In this document: positions 15,995 to 23,384 of the stretch, one piece after another
Layout of the letters: each line of letters opens with the position of its first letter
How positions within the stretch are numbered: the stretch's first letter is position 1
NCBI GenBank assembly: GCA_000961805.1
Contig: LADV01000183.1
Coordinates: 1 to 23,384, forward strand
DNA: 23,384 bases
Source: Peptococcaceae bacterium BRH_c23
GTDB taxonomy: Bacteria > Bacillota_B > Desulfitobacteriia > Desulfitobacteriales > Desulfitobacteriaceae
Reading direction: 5' to 3'
The notes under the pieces: model-generated
What the model was told of the DNA's origin: nothing
The model's input: only the letters and a program-made list of their open reading frames with translations
Databases searched by the model: none
Program-made: the position numbers and the translations under genes

Positions 15995-17473
15995 TTAATT
16001 AATCCTCTCATTCAATACTCTAAAATGAATTCTAGACAGCTCCGCATATTCACGGGGAGTATGCCCTACCTTTTTCTTAAATAGAGTCATAAAATTCGAA
16101 CTATCTTGATAACCAACTCGTTCGGCAATTTCTCCAATCGTATAATCTGTAGTACAAATTAATTTTTTTGCTTCCTCAATTCTAGTTAATGTAATGTAAT
16201 TATAAATAGTTAAATCAGTAAGCTTTATAAACAAACGACATATATAAAAAGGACTAAAGTTTACTAAACGGGCTAAATCATTTAACTGAATGTGTTGGTT
16301 ATAATTTTGATGAATATGCACTTTTACTGCTTCGACCGCTCGGAAAGCTGACTCATTATAATGGAGGGTTACACGATCTAAGAGTTCCTTAATAATACGG
16401 TGCACAAAAGCACGGACAAGGTCGCTGGACTCTAAGAGGCGAACTTCACTACTTAGGATCGTTAAATTATTTAGAATATCCTCGGACGGAATACCAAGTT
16501 GCATAGTTTTGCGAGTAAAGACAGTTATCAGTTTTAGAGCATAGGCTTTAAGATAGTCTAAATCTTTTACTTCCTCATTAATTTCTGCGAGTAATTTGTT
16601 TAATATAGAGACTGTAGTCTGAAAATCCCCACCCAGAAGAGAAACCAAGGCATTCCTTTCTGTTTGGATCCATAGCTTACCTTTGGGAACTATCACCGCT
16701 TCACTGCTTTCTAAGGCAATCTTCTCAAGTCCATTTACTTTAATGAAATTAATACTTTTTCGCTTGGCATATTGCCCCGGTGTAATTCCTTCCAAACATT
16801 TAAAAACTCTAATAAAGTAACTTGAATCCCGGAAGCCAAGTTGGAGAGCAATAGCAGCTATAGAAAAGTTTGTACCAACAAGCATTTTTTTGGCCTCATT
16901 GATTTTGATCTTAATCAAATATTCGTGAAAACTTAATCCAAACTCCTTTGACAAGATTTCACGCAAAAGCGCTTCATCAACGTGTACAGCTTCTGCAACA
17001 TCTTTGATTATTAAATTCCTATGGAAATGAGCTTGAATATACCTTTTAGCTTTTATGGACAACACGCTCGTGTCTATCTCTATCTCTGTCTTATAATTTA
17101 CCAATCGCAGAACCATACTGATATGGTCTTTAAATAACTCCCGCAAATGGTCAATCTCTAAAGGCCCATCTCCCTTTTCCGCTAAATCAATAATTTCCAA
17201 CAGAGAATTAATACCTGGCAATACAGTTCTTAAAGGTGCTCCAAGTTGCCAAGCCTTATGATAAATTACGGCAATTGCATTAATTAGCCACGACCTAAGC
17301 AGTGGCATATTACTATTTGAATGAATAACTAGTTCATTAAAGGTATCTGAAACGGCAACTTCAATAAGCTCAGATTTTCCAGCAAATAAATACTTTCGTA
17401 AACGATATTCAAAATCTACTGGATAGCCATAAGGATAGTAGGTACACGGACTCTTTTTATTGTGTTTTGTCAT
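15995..17473 (-). CDS. AraC-type regulator with two tandem helical-domain + HTH units
   Basis: The start at 17473 (MTKHNKKSP) follows AAGAAGGAGACCAAT; earlier in-frame ATGs lie in front of this site. The 492-residue protein is an internal duplication. Each half has an all-helical domain with a common phrase (KAWQLGAP in the first, RKTMQLGIPSED in the second) and then a full AraC DNA-binding domain: residues about 140-237 (RYIQAHFHRNLIIKDVAEAV ... LGFRDSSYFIRVFK ... TPGQYAK) and 379-478 (IHQNYNQHIQLNDLARLVNF ... VGYQDSSNFMTLFK ... TPREYAE). That makes four helix-turn-helix motifs in a chain. The halves are clearly diverged, so the duplication is old. It stands upstream of the HCR-like operon and downstream of the chemotaxis gene, and is the obvious candidate regulator of the former. 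No ligand-binding cupin is fused, unlike classic AraC. Confidence 0.9.
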   Translation of the reverse strand: MTKHNKKSPCTYYPYGYPVDFEYRLRKYLFAGKSELIEVAVSDTFNELVIHSNSNMPLLRSWLINAIAVIYHKAWQLGAPLRTVLPGINSLLEIIDLAEKGDGPLEIDHLRELFKDHISMVLRLVNYKTEIEIDTSVLSIKAKRYIQAHFHRNLIIKDVAEAVHVDEALLREILSKEFGLSFHEYLIKIKINEAKKMLVGTNFSIAAIALQLGFRDSSYFIRVFKCLEGITPGQYAKRKSINFIKVNGLEKIALESSEAVIVPKGKLWIQTERNALVSLLGGDFQTTVSILNKLLAEINEEVKDLDYLKAYALKLITVFTRKTMQLGIPSEDILNNLTILSSEVRLLESSDLVRAFVHRIIKELLDRVTLHYNESAFRAVEAVKVHIHQNYNQHIQLNDLARLVNFSPFYICRLFIKLTDLTIYNYITLTRIEEAKKLICTTDYTIGEIAERVGYQDSSNFMTLFKKKVGHTPREYAELSRIHFRVLNERIN

Positions 17474-17940
17474 ATTGGTCTCCTTCTTACCAAAACCAAA
17501 AAACATAACCAAATATTAACTCTATTACTAATTACAAGCAATAAACATTCCAGTTATTATGGACTTGCTCTGAAACGTCTGGATGTTAAGCTGAATTGTT
17601 GATATTAATAAGTCAAAGGTAACGTGAGGTTTAATTTCAGTAGCGAAATAAAATCCGTAGTCTATTTTACTTGCCAATCATGAAACTAGGCGTTTCAACT
17701 TAGAAACACTTAGCTGGCCTACTTTAACAATTCTACCTAAGACAGACGTTTTTTCACTATATCTTCAAATTGTTAACACAAGTATAGTTTATAGTCCCTG
17801 TAAGTGCCCAAATTAACCCCGTTCTCATCTGGATCAATCGTTATAATTAAATAAATATAATCTCTGGAAATAAATACAAAAACGAAACATTACGTTCCAT
17901 AAATGTAAGGCAATTTTTTCTTAACTTTTGAAACCTTTCA
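17474..17940. other. 467-base gap between AraC-type and chemotaxis genes
   Basis: No coding frame of note. Near its left end is a sigma-54-like site upstream of the AraC gene. Near its right end ACATT/AATGT arms (about 17888-17906) with a T-rich stretch on the minus strand may be a weak terminator of the chemotaxis gene. At 17931-17970 a 20-bp direct repeat begins that overlaps the chemotaxis gene stop. I recognise no riboswitch or RNA gene. Confidence 0.5.
17537..17552 (-). promoter_or_regulatory. Sigma-54-like -24/-12 promoter upstream of the AraC-type gene
   Basis: On the minus strand TGGAATGTTTATTGCT has TGG, eight bases, then TTGCT, with ten bases between GG and GC. The predicted start near 17526 gives a leader of about 50 bases, like the similar site before ubiX, with which it shares TGGAAT. 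The sigma-54 activator encoded at 3283-5304 is a plausible partner. Confidence 0.45.
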
Positions 17941-17970
17941 CTAACTCTTGAAACCTTTCACTAACTCTTG
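17931..17970. repeat. Exact 20-bp tandem duplication over the chemotaxis gene stop codon
   Basis: AAACCTTTCACTAACTCTTG occurs twice head to tail (17931-17950, 17951-17970), and the ten bases before it (TTAACTTTTG) resemble the end of a further copy with two changes. The repeat length is not a multiple of three, yet the reading frame in the first copy met on the minus strand happens to end in the same residues (LVKGFKS) and a TAG. Confidence 0.85.
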
Positions 17971-19629
17971 AAGCATCCCTGCCAAAATCGCCAAGTCCTG
18001 AGCTGATTTGGCAACTCCTTCCATGGAAGCAGTCTGTTCTTCAGCAATTCCTGTTACCTCTTGACTAGAAGCGGCAGTCTTATCTGCAACATCAGCTATG
18101 TTTTCAATCGATATAATAACTTTATTACTACCAACAGTTAATTCTTGGGCAATATCAGCAACTTCCTTAATTTCTTCTACTACCCCGTTAAGTTCATCCG
18201 CAATAACCTTAAAGGAGTCACCTACCTGCTTTACAGCTACTACTCCTAAAGCAACCTCTTTTGAACCAAGCTCAATTACATTTACCGCTAAATTCGTTTC
18301 TTTTTGAATACTGTTAATGAGTTCAGATATGCTTTGGGCAGATATTACCGATTGTTCAGCAAGCTTCCTAACTTCCTCAGCTACTACGGCAAATCCTCTG
18401 CCATTTTCTCCCGCTCTTGCCGCTTCTATAGCAGCATTTAATGCTAATAAGTTTGTTTGATCTGCAATCCCTTTGATTACATCTATTATTTGGCCAATTT
18501 TTTCCATTTCTTGTACTAAGCCTTTAATTACACTTGCGGTTTCGGATGATACCCGATTAATTTGTTCTATTCTATCAACTGCATTATTAGCCTCTTTTAG
18601 ACCCTGGTTTGCGATCATCGAAACTTTTATACTTGATTCAGTAACCGATCTCGAGTTTTTGGCCACTTGCTGAACATTTGCTGACATTTCATTAACAACT
18701 GTTCTAGCGTGTTGGACCTCTTGGGATTGATTATCCGCCCCCGTTGCCAAATAGCCAATCGTCGTTGCTACATGCTCTGTAGCGGAAGTAGTTTCTTCGG
18801 AAGATGCCGACAATTCCTCACTTGATGCAGCAAGTTCATGGGAGGATTCCACGACTTTCTGTACTATAGTCCGTAAATTTTCAACCATTTTATTAATCAT
18901 ACCCGCCATTAAACCAATTTCATCTTTCGTAGTAATCCTAAGTTCTGCTACTGTTAGATCTCCATCGGCGACTTTGCCGATAGCTAGTGATATTACTTTG
19001 ATAGTTTCAGTAATATTTTTAGAAATAATAAGAGCAATACCGATCCCCAATAAAATTGCAATCAACATAATAGCTATTACAATATATTGACCAGTTGTTT
19101 CAAGATTAACAGTATTTTCTACTGCTTTAATTCCATTGCTCTTATTTAAATTCACTAAAAAGTTTATATTTTCTTTGAAACCATCATATGCTATTCTATA
19201 GGAGTTATAGTGCATTAAAGCCTCATCTGCTTTATTATCTTTAACAAGTTGAATAATATCTTTAGTACCCTTTAAATAGTCAGCATATTCGATAGTAAAT
19301 TTATCCCAATTCCGGCTTTGCTCGACTGAGCTAATTGTCGCCTCAAACTTATCCATGTTCTCTTTAACATCATTTATAGATTTATCTATATCTGATTTTG
19401 CTTCTTCTCGTGTTCCAATTAAGGTTATGTATCTTAATTGATTCCATCTTAGTTCGGCAAGACTAGCATCTACTTGACTAATATAACCCAGAGAAGGTAA
19501 CAAATTAGTTGTAATAGAACTGACAACTACACTTATATTTCTTGCCACTATAATTCCGGTAAAACCTATTCCCGCCGTCAAGAGCAGAACAATAAAAAAT
19601 GCCCCTAATAACTTTGTTTTAAGTTTCAA
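17941..19629 (-). CDS. Methyl-accepting chemotaxis protein
   Basis: A 562-residue transducer. I choose the TTG at 19629 ([12 protein letters not shown]) because AAAGGTGG precedes it by seven bases; an ATG 13 codons earlier has no such site. Residues 5-28 form the first membrane segment, residues 29-170 a four-helix-bundle sensor ([18 protein letters not shown] fits 4HB_MCP), residues 175-200 the second membrane segment, then HAMP ([20 protein letters not shown]) and the long coiled-coil signalling domain with the conserved hairpin tip ([33 protein letters not shown]) that contacts CheA/CheW. No C-terminal CheR-binding pentapeptide. It should sense small molecules outside the cell; lying within the island, it may report on the aromatic acid, which is inference. 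Confidence 0.93.
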   Translation of the reverse strand: MKLKTKLLGAFFIVLLLTAGIGFTGIIVARNISVVVSSITTNLLPSLGYISQVDASLAELRWNQLRYITLIGTREEAKSDIDKSINDVKENMDKFEATISSVEQSRNWDKFTIEYADYLKGTKDIIQLVKDNKADEALMHYNSYRIAYDGFKENINFLVNLNKSNGIKAVENTVNLETTGQYIVIAIMLIAILLGIGIALIISKNITETIKVISLAIGKVADGDLTVAELRITTKDEIGLMAGMINKMVENLRTIVQKVVESSHELAASSEELSASSEETTSATEHVATTIGYLATGADNQSQEVQHARTVVNEMSANVQQVAKNSRSVTESSIKVSMIANQGLKEANNAVDRIEQINRVSSETASVIKGLVQEMEKIGQIIDVIKGIADQTNLLALNAAIEAARAGENGRGFAVVAEEVRKLAEQSVISAQSISELINSIQKETNLAVNVIELGSKEVALGVVAVKQVGDSFKVIADELNGVVEEIKEVADIAQELTVGSNKVIISIENIADVADKTAASSQEVTGIAEEQTASMEGVAKSAQDLAILAGMLQELVKGFKS

Positions 19630-19711
19630 ATTAATTCCACCTTTATCTGTACTAATTTTAGAAAGCATAGGTTTGTGCTACGGCAATAAAATAGATTCTT
19701 TCAACTCATTT

Positions 19712-20983
19712 TTAGTCCATATCTCTTTTTCTATTAACAGCCGGACTAATAGCTTCTGCCCCCAACTCCCGTTTGGCATATTGTACGCCAGCTCCGAGAA
19801 ACAAATACAGCGCTCCGCTTAAGACAAATGCCCAATTAACTCCCAAAAGACTTGCCGCAAACCCTAACAACAACGCCCCTAAAGCGGTAACAGCCTTATT
19901 CATCAGATAAATACCCATAACTCGACCCATATAGTCTGGGGCCGTTGTAAGTTGCATTGCTGTAACAACACTATTGTTATAAGTCACTGTCGCAAATCCC
20001 AGTAATAACATCATAAAAAGAGCAAGTGTGGGATAACTCGTTAAACCGAAGAATAAGAAGGCACTACCTTGTAGAACGGCAAGTAAAATGGTGATCGTTT
20101 TCCCGACATTACTGCGTATTGCTGCGCTATTCATGGCCCCTAAAACACCGCCAATACCAAAGGCAGCAGTTAATAGTCCATAAAACTGAGGACCTTTACG
20201 GAGTATGGTATCCACATACGCTACCAATAAGCTGGTAAAAGGCATGATAAGTAAAGAAGAGATCATACCAAGATAAATTAACATTCTTAACTGATTATTA
20301 TGCCAAATGTACAGGTAACCTTTGATCAGGTCTTCTTTGAAACTAGCATCCTCTTGATTTAATTCATTTTTAAATAGCGGCGATATCTTCATTAACATAA
20401 CGGCAATTACAATGACTAGAAATGTAAACGTATTAATAAACATAAGTCCGGCAACACCGGTGAGTGGAATAAGAATACCGCCTAAAGCTGGTCCTACAAT
20501 TCTAGCCAGATTGTTTCCAGTTGCATTTAAAGAAATAGCACTGGGAATATTTATACGTGGGACTAATTCCTGTAACAAAGCCTGCCTAGTCGTTTGATTA
20601 ATAATTTGTGTTGTTTCTAAGGAAAAAATAAAAAACAGCACCAACAAATAACTAATATTTTCAGTCACTACTGCAATACTAAAACTTAAAGCAAATAGAA
20701 GAGCCACAAATTGAGTTACTCCTAATAAACGACGTCGGTTATACTTATCCACGAGCGGCCCGCCAAGAAATCCGAAAAGCAAGCGGGGAGCCATGCCCAC
20801 GAATGCTGCTAGGCCTAAAGCAGTAACAGAACCAGTTATTTGCCAGACTAACCAGTTTTGGGCAACGAGTTGCATATGGTCGCCAAACTGGGAAGATGCA
20901 TTACCTAATAAAAGCAACCGATAATTCCTAAAATGAAAAGCAGACCAAGGCATTGACTTAGGAATGCCGATTTTCAGTTTCAT
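19712..20983 (-). CDS. MFS transporter, EntS-like (MFS_3) exporter
   Basis: The 423-residue protein has twelve predicted hydrophobic segments. The opening SAFHFRNYRLLLLGNASSQFGDHMQ and the loop GGPLVDKYNRRRLLG (after the second helix) are typical of the EntS/MFS_3 drug and siderophore exporter branch, as is RQALLQELVPR...NATGNNLARIVGPALGG in the middle. The ATG at 20983 is placed eight bases after GAGGAGAG; a TTG two codons earlier would be too close. The gene precedes the chemotaxis gene by 82 bases and follows the cupin operon terminator. Substrate unknown; export of a toxic aromatic intermediate is possible. Confidence 0.88.
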   Translation of the reverse strand: MKLKIGIPKSMPWSAFHFRNYRLLLLGNASSQFGDHMQLVAQNWLVWQITGSVTALGLAAFVGMAPRLLFGFLGGPLVDKYNRRRLLGVTQFVALLFALSFSIAVVTENISYLLVLFFIFSLETTQIINQTTRQALLQELVPRINIPSAISLNATGNNLARIVGPALGGILIPLTGVAGLMFINTFTFLVIVIAVMLMKISPLFKNELNQEDASFKEDLIKGYLYIWHNNQLRMLIYLGMISSLLIMPFTSLLVAYVDTILRKGPQFYGLLTAAFGIGGVLGAMNSAAIRSNVGKTITILLAVLQGSAFLFFGLTSYPTLALFMMLLLGFATVTYNNSVVTAMQLTTAPDYMGRVMGIYLMNKAVTALGALLLGFAASLLGVNWAFVLSGALYLFLGAGVQYAKRELGAEAISPAVNRKRDMD

Positions 20984-21111
20984 TGGCAATACTCTCCTCT
21001 TCCGAATAAAGCACTTTCGATCTTAATTGTATAACGTGCTAAATTCATCTGATTGAATTACCTTTCACCTTTCAACAGTGGTTCTATCAAGTAGCTTGGA
21101 AGTCTAATATA

Positions 21112-21144
21112 GAAAAAATACCCCCCGCATTTTGCTACGGGAGA
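21112..21144 (-). terminator. Rho-independent terminator of the cupin operon
   Basis: On the minus strand CTCCCGTAGCAAAATGCGGG folds into an eight-base stem (with two G-U pairs), loop GCAAAA, followed by TATTTTTTC. It lies 25 bases after the stop of the last cupin gene, in the right orientation. Confidence 0.75.
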
Positions 21145-21168
21145 TCTAAGAGCTACGCATTTATTTAT

Positions 21169-21774
21169 CTACTTGCTTATCTTTTTAAGATATTTTTCTA
21201 CAATGGATGCATCCAATACAACATTTGGATCATATTCCGGTGCATCTTCAAGCTGTTCCAAATCATTGAGTCCACAATATTTATAAATTCGGTTGATTGC
21301 TGAAATTAAACGGACCGGTTTATTCGGGTCAGCATTAAAATGTTGGTGAATTGTATTAGGTGGCGTATAAATCACATCTCCCGCCTGCCAATCGTACCGT
21401 TTCACCTCGACCTGCAGCTTCCAATGATAAGTGTCGGTAATCTCCACATCACAATCCTGATGCAGATCGTAGCCCTTTCCCTCCAGAACATATAAACATT
21501 CTTCTGCCAAGTGACGATGTTTTCCCGAACGGCTGCCCGGCGGTATAATCTGCATATACGCATCAACAGTCTCCATCCGAGTATTCATCTGTTCATTTAA
21601 AAGGTGCTTTAACAATCCTTGGCGTGCCATTTCCCACGGCATTTCACTAGGTTTTACGATTTTCTTCCGTTTTGCATCCTGAACTGGCTTAGCTGTTGCA
21701 TCATCCAATAGATCCTGATAAAAATTCTCCGATATGTTGCCTTGCTGCCATACTTTTGATTCATCCCATGACAT
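21169..21774 (-). CDS. Single-domain cupin protein A
   Basis: A 201-residue cupin. Motif 1 is exact: G80-x5-His86-x-His88-x3-Glu92-x6-Gly99 (SGKHRHLAEECLYVLEG). Motif 2 is G132-x5-P-x-N-x2-His143-x3-Asn147 (GDVIYTPPNTIHQHFN). Thus a mononuclear metal site with three His and one Glu is expected. The N-terminal 60 residues (ATAKPVQDAKRKKIVKPSEM) resemble the same region of cupin C, so A and C are paralogs. ATG at 21774 follows AAGGAGGATAT. It is the last gene of a three-cupin operon. Cupins can be dioxygenases, isomerases, decarboxylases or ligand-binding proteins; in an anaerobe an oxygenase is unlikely, and I give no reaction. Confidence 0.88.
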   Translation of the reverse strand: MSWDESKVWQQGNISENFYQDLLDDATAKPVQDAKRKKIVKPSEMPWEMARQGLLKHLLNEQMNTRMETVDAYMQIIPPGSRSGKHRHLAEECLYVLEGKGYDLHQDCDVEITDTYHWKLQVEVKRYDWQAGDVIYTPPNTIHQHFNADPNKPVRLISAINRIYKYCGLNDLEQLEDAPEYDPNVVLDASIVEKYLKKISK

Positions 21775-21797
21775 AGTTATATCCTCCTTCCAAAATT

Positions 21798-22337
21798 TTA
21801 TTTTTCGTCTTCTTCTCTGGCCTCGAAGCCTACACCTTCCGGAGTAGCCTCTGTTGCTCGAGGTTCAACAGTCTTCTGGAACAGCATATTCATAAACATA
21901 TACATTGGCTTGGTCTTAATGACTAGGGCGCGAGCTGGTTTATGAGGGTTAGCATTAAAGTGTTGATGTACACAGTTGTTATGAACAATTGCCACATCCC
22001 CAGCTTCCCAAGCATAGCGAATTCCATCATGAATCTCGTAACCTGTTCCATCAAGAATATAAAAGGCCGCTTCGTTTACATGCCCATGTTTCTGAGATTT
22101 GCCCCCTGGACCATACTCTTCGAGATGAATATGGAACATTTGTGAGATGCCATCTTTCGGTTCCACGTAATGTTTACTGAACGCTTGAGGACCATCGTTG
22201 AATTTAATCTCATTTCCTCTCAATACGCGCGGCTGTGAGCGTAATCGTTCTAACTCTTGTTGCAAATTGTATTCACCAGAAATTCCTCTGACGAAAATAC
22301 GATCCTTCTTACTGTGATAATGTGATTCTATACCCAT
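21798..22337 (-). CDS. Single-domain cupin protein B
   Basis: A 179-residue cupin with motif 1 GGKSQKHGHVNEAAFYILDG (His84, His86, Glu89, Gly97; one residue shorter between the second His and Glu than the standard) and motif 2 GDVAIVHNNCVHQHFNANP (His124). It shares the HQHFNA segment with the neighbours, so the three have a common origin, but the N-terminal 50 residues differ. The C-terminus is acidic (EEDEK). ATG at 22337 follows GGAAGGAGATAG. It is 23 bases upstream of the next cupin. The variant motif spacing may mean a different metal or reaction. Confidence 0.85.
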   Translation of the reverse strand: MGIESHYHSKKDRIFVRGISGEYNLQQELERLRSQPRVLRGNEIKFNDGPQAFSKHYVEPKDGISQMFHIHLEEYGPGGKSQKHGHVNEAAFYILDGTGYEIHDGIRYAWEAGDVAIVHNNCVHQHFNANPHKPARALVIKTKPMYMFMNMLFQKTVEPRATEATPEGVGFEAREEDEK

Positions 22338-22432
22338 ATTTCTATCTCCTTCCGTAAACCCAAAAAGCCTATATTAAAAATCAACTAATTCCTAAATGTT
22401 TAGTATCCTCCCTTTCGTCAGATACCCAAATT

Positions 22433-22957
22433 TCAACCCTTAAATTCCGGGGCGTTCTCTAACTGCTCAAACCAGTCAAATCCCATGGCTTTGACGATCC
22501 TGCTGGTGCAAGAGACAAAACGAGCAGGGTTAGCTGAATCGGCATTAAAATGCTGATGATTGGTGTAGGGTGGAATATAGATAAAATCTCCTGCTTCCCA
22601 CTCACATTTTTGTGGTTCAGTTTCCCAATCCCAGATATAATCATCTGCGCAGTCAAACTTAACATCCCAATGCAAATCGTAGCCTTTACCTTCAAGTACA
22701 AAGAGTATCTCCTCAGATAAGTGACGGTGTTTCCCAGATTGACCGGAAGGCTCTAGGTCTTGTTGATAGATATCGAGACAATACTCCTTAGTATCCATTG
22801 TGTCGTTCACCAAATGTTTGATTCGACCCTGAGGACTATCTTCCCATAACATCTCTTGGGATTTTACAATGGTCTTTTGTTTGGCATACATTTTTTTAAA
22901 CTCTCGGGACTGCATTAAAGAATCTTTATAATAGGTGCCTTTTGCTTGTTCAGTCAT
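22433..22957 (-). CDS. Single-domain cupin protein C
   Basis: A 174-residue cupin starting at 22957 (MTEQAKGTYY) after GAGGAGGAGC; the frame is open upstream to a point inside the leader hairpins but without a good start signal. Motif 1 is SGKHRHLSEEILFVLEGKGY with His77, His79, Glu83; motif 2 is GDFIYIPPYTNHQHFNADS with His134. It is close to cupin A (shared GKHRHL-EE-L-VLEGKGYDLH-D) and more distant from cupin B. It is the first gene of the cupin operon, and the structured leader before it (22986-23066) may regulate all three. Confidence 0.88.
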   Translation of the reverse strand: MTEQAKGTYYKDSLMQSREFKKMYAKQKTIVKSQEMLWEDSPQGRIKHLVNDTMDTKEYCLDIYQQDLEPSGQSGKHRHLSEEILFVLEGKGYDLHWDVKFDCADDYIWDWETEPQKCEWEAGDFIYIPPYTNHQHFNADSANPARFVSCTSRIVKAMGFDWFEQLENAPEFKG

Positions 22958-22985
22958 TTTGCTCCTCCTCTTTAATACATAGACT

Positions 22986-23066
22986 CTCGGCATTCGCCGA
23001 GGCGGTTGGGCCAAGGGGTTCCTTGAACCAACCTTATAGCATTCCTCCTACTTTAGTGGGAGGAAT
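22986..23066 (-). promoter_or_regulatory. Three consecutive hairpins in the leader of the cupin operon
   Basis: On the minus strand, from upstream: (1) 23041-23066, ATTCCTCC arms extended to 12 bp with a two-base loop; (2) 23004-23033, outer arms GGTTGG/CCAACC, an internal loop, inner arms CAAGG/CCTTG with loop AACC; (3) 22986-23001, CTCGGC/GCCGAG with loop GAAT. The ribosome binding site and ATG of cupin C follow about 15 bases later. Hairpin 1 is followed on the plus strand by TTTGCTTTTT. This could be a cis-acting RNA leader, or the end of an IS200/IS605-type element; I do not match it to a known riboswitch. Confidence 0.6.
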
Positions 23067-23384
23067 TTTGCTTTTTCATACAGTCGAACTGGAAATTCAC
23101 TAGTAATAAAAATTTTCTTAATCTGCCATAAAACGGCCAGAATTACTTGACTTTCCCAAAACGCCCCCATAATCGCGTGACGAGGGGTTTTATCCCTTTG
23201 ATTACAAAATATGGGGTGATCTGTTTGAAGCCAATACTTGTTTCTCATAAAACATATCAGGATTCCGTTCTCCTTCGTCTCCGCCAACATTATTCCGGCG
23301 GGGTCTTTGTCATCGTTAATGATGACTGGCATTTGGTCGTGAAGCTCTGGATGACTGATTTGTCTTACATCACGACTCTGCTTC
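23048..23384 (-). CDS. Unidentified open frame reaching the right edge
   Basis: The frame is open from the right edge (reading SRDVRQISHPELHDQMPVI) to a stop at 23048, at least 112 codons, with internal ATG at 23332. The first half (INDDKDPAGIMLAETKENGI) looks protein-like, the second half (RHAIMGAFWESQVILAVLW) is less so; a frameshift between them is possible. No family recognised. It ends within the hairpin that begins the cupin leader, which would fit a decayed mobile-element gene or a chance frame. Confidence 0.3.
   Translation of the reverse strand, partial: KQSRDVRQISHPELHDQMPVIINDDKDPAGIMLAETKENGILICFMRNKYWLQTDHPIFCNQRDKTPRHAIMGAFWESQVILAVLWQIKKIFITSEFPVRLYEKAKFLPLK

Noticed and set aside
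22459..22701. Second minus-strand frame inside cupin C
   Set aside because: Fully inside the cupin gene in another frame; no ribosome binding site or protein-like features.
21169..22957. Gentisate-type ring-cleaving dioxygenases
   Set aside because: Each protein has only one cupin domain and is about half the usual length, and the context looks anaerobic; the reaction is left open.
1..23384. CRISPR array, tRNA or rRNA genes
   Set aside because: No regularly spaced repeats and no tRNA- or rRNA-like segments were recognised on reading.

Overview
The window looks like a chromosomal segment of an anaerobic, low-GC Firmicute, probably a spore-forming clostridium of the Desulfosporosinus/Desulfitobacterium kind. 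The reasons are AT-rich intergenic DNA, strong AGGAGG-type ribosome binding sites, several TTG starts, a CAP/SH3 cell-wall protein, a type 2 isopentenyl-diphosphate isomerase, a PrpR-type sigma-54 activator and a molybdenum hydroxylase of the 4-hydroxybenzoyl-CoA reductase type. The organism is inferred, not shown. Apart from the CAP protein, every gene lies on the minus strand.

Left flank (1-3180): the N-terminal part of an IS91-like transposase runs off the left edge. A secreted SH3b/Pro-rich/CAP protein follows on the plus strand and ends in a strong hairpin. A flavin-split-barrel (PNPOx-like) gene lies downstream of a type 2 IPP isomerase whose 5' end is out of frame by one base in an A5 run.

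Core (3283-15862): reading in the direction of transcription (right to left), the order is molybdenum hydroxylase large subunit, FAD/[4Fe-4S] subunit, [2Fe-2S] subunit, LysR regulator, a 97-residue NHLP/nitrile-hydratase-like small protein, a UbiD decarboxylase, an orphan TctC-type binding lipoprotein, a second UbiD decarboxylase, a terminator, UbiX (prenyl-FMN synthase) and a PrpR_N-PAS-AAA+-Fis sigma-54 activator. Both UbiD proteins keep the Arg/Glu/Glu catalytic set and the prenyl-FMN/metal ligands. The FAD subunit carries four cysteines with the spacing of the extra [4Fe-4S] cluster of 4-hydroxybenzoyl-CoA reductase. The set reads as an anaerobic (hetero)aromatic acid module: carboxylate capture, reversible decarboxylation by prFMN enzymes and reductive dehydroxylation or hydroxylation by a Mo enzyme. 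No CoA ligase and no phenylphosphate synthase is present, so the substrate cannot be named.

Right part (15995-23384): an AraC-type regulator made of two tandem copies of a helical-domain-plus-HTH unit, a methyl-accepting chemotaxis protein, an MFS exporter, three consecutive single-domain cupins and, at the edge, an unidentified open frame. The cupins have intact metal-binding motifs and a hairpin-rich leader. Sigma-54-like -24/-12 sequences stand upstream of ubiX and of the AraC gene, which would connect both to the PrpR-type activator.

The best candidates for something new are the two-UbiD + TctC + NHLP-like + HCR-like cluster, the duplicated AraC regulator, and the triple cupin operon.
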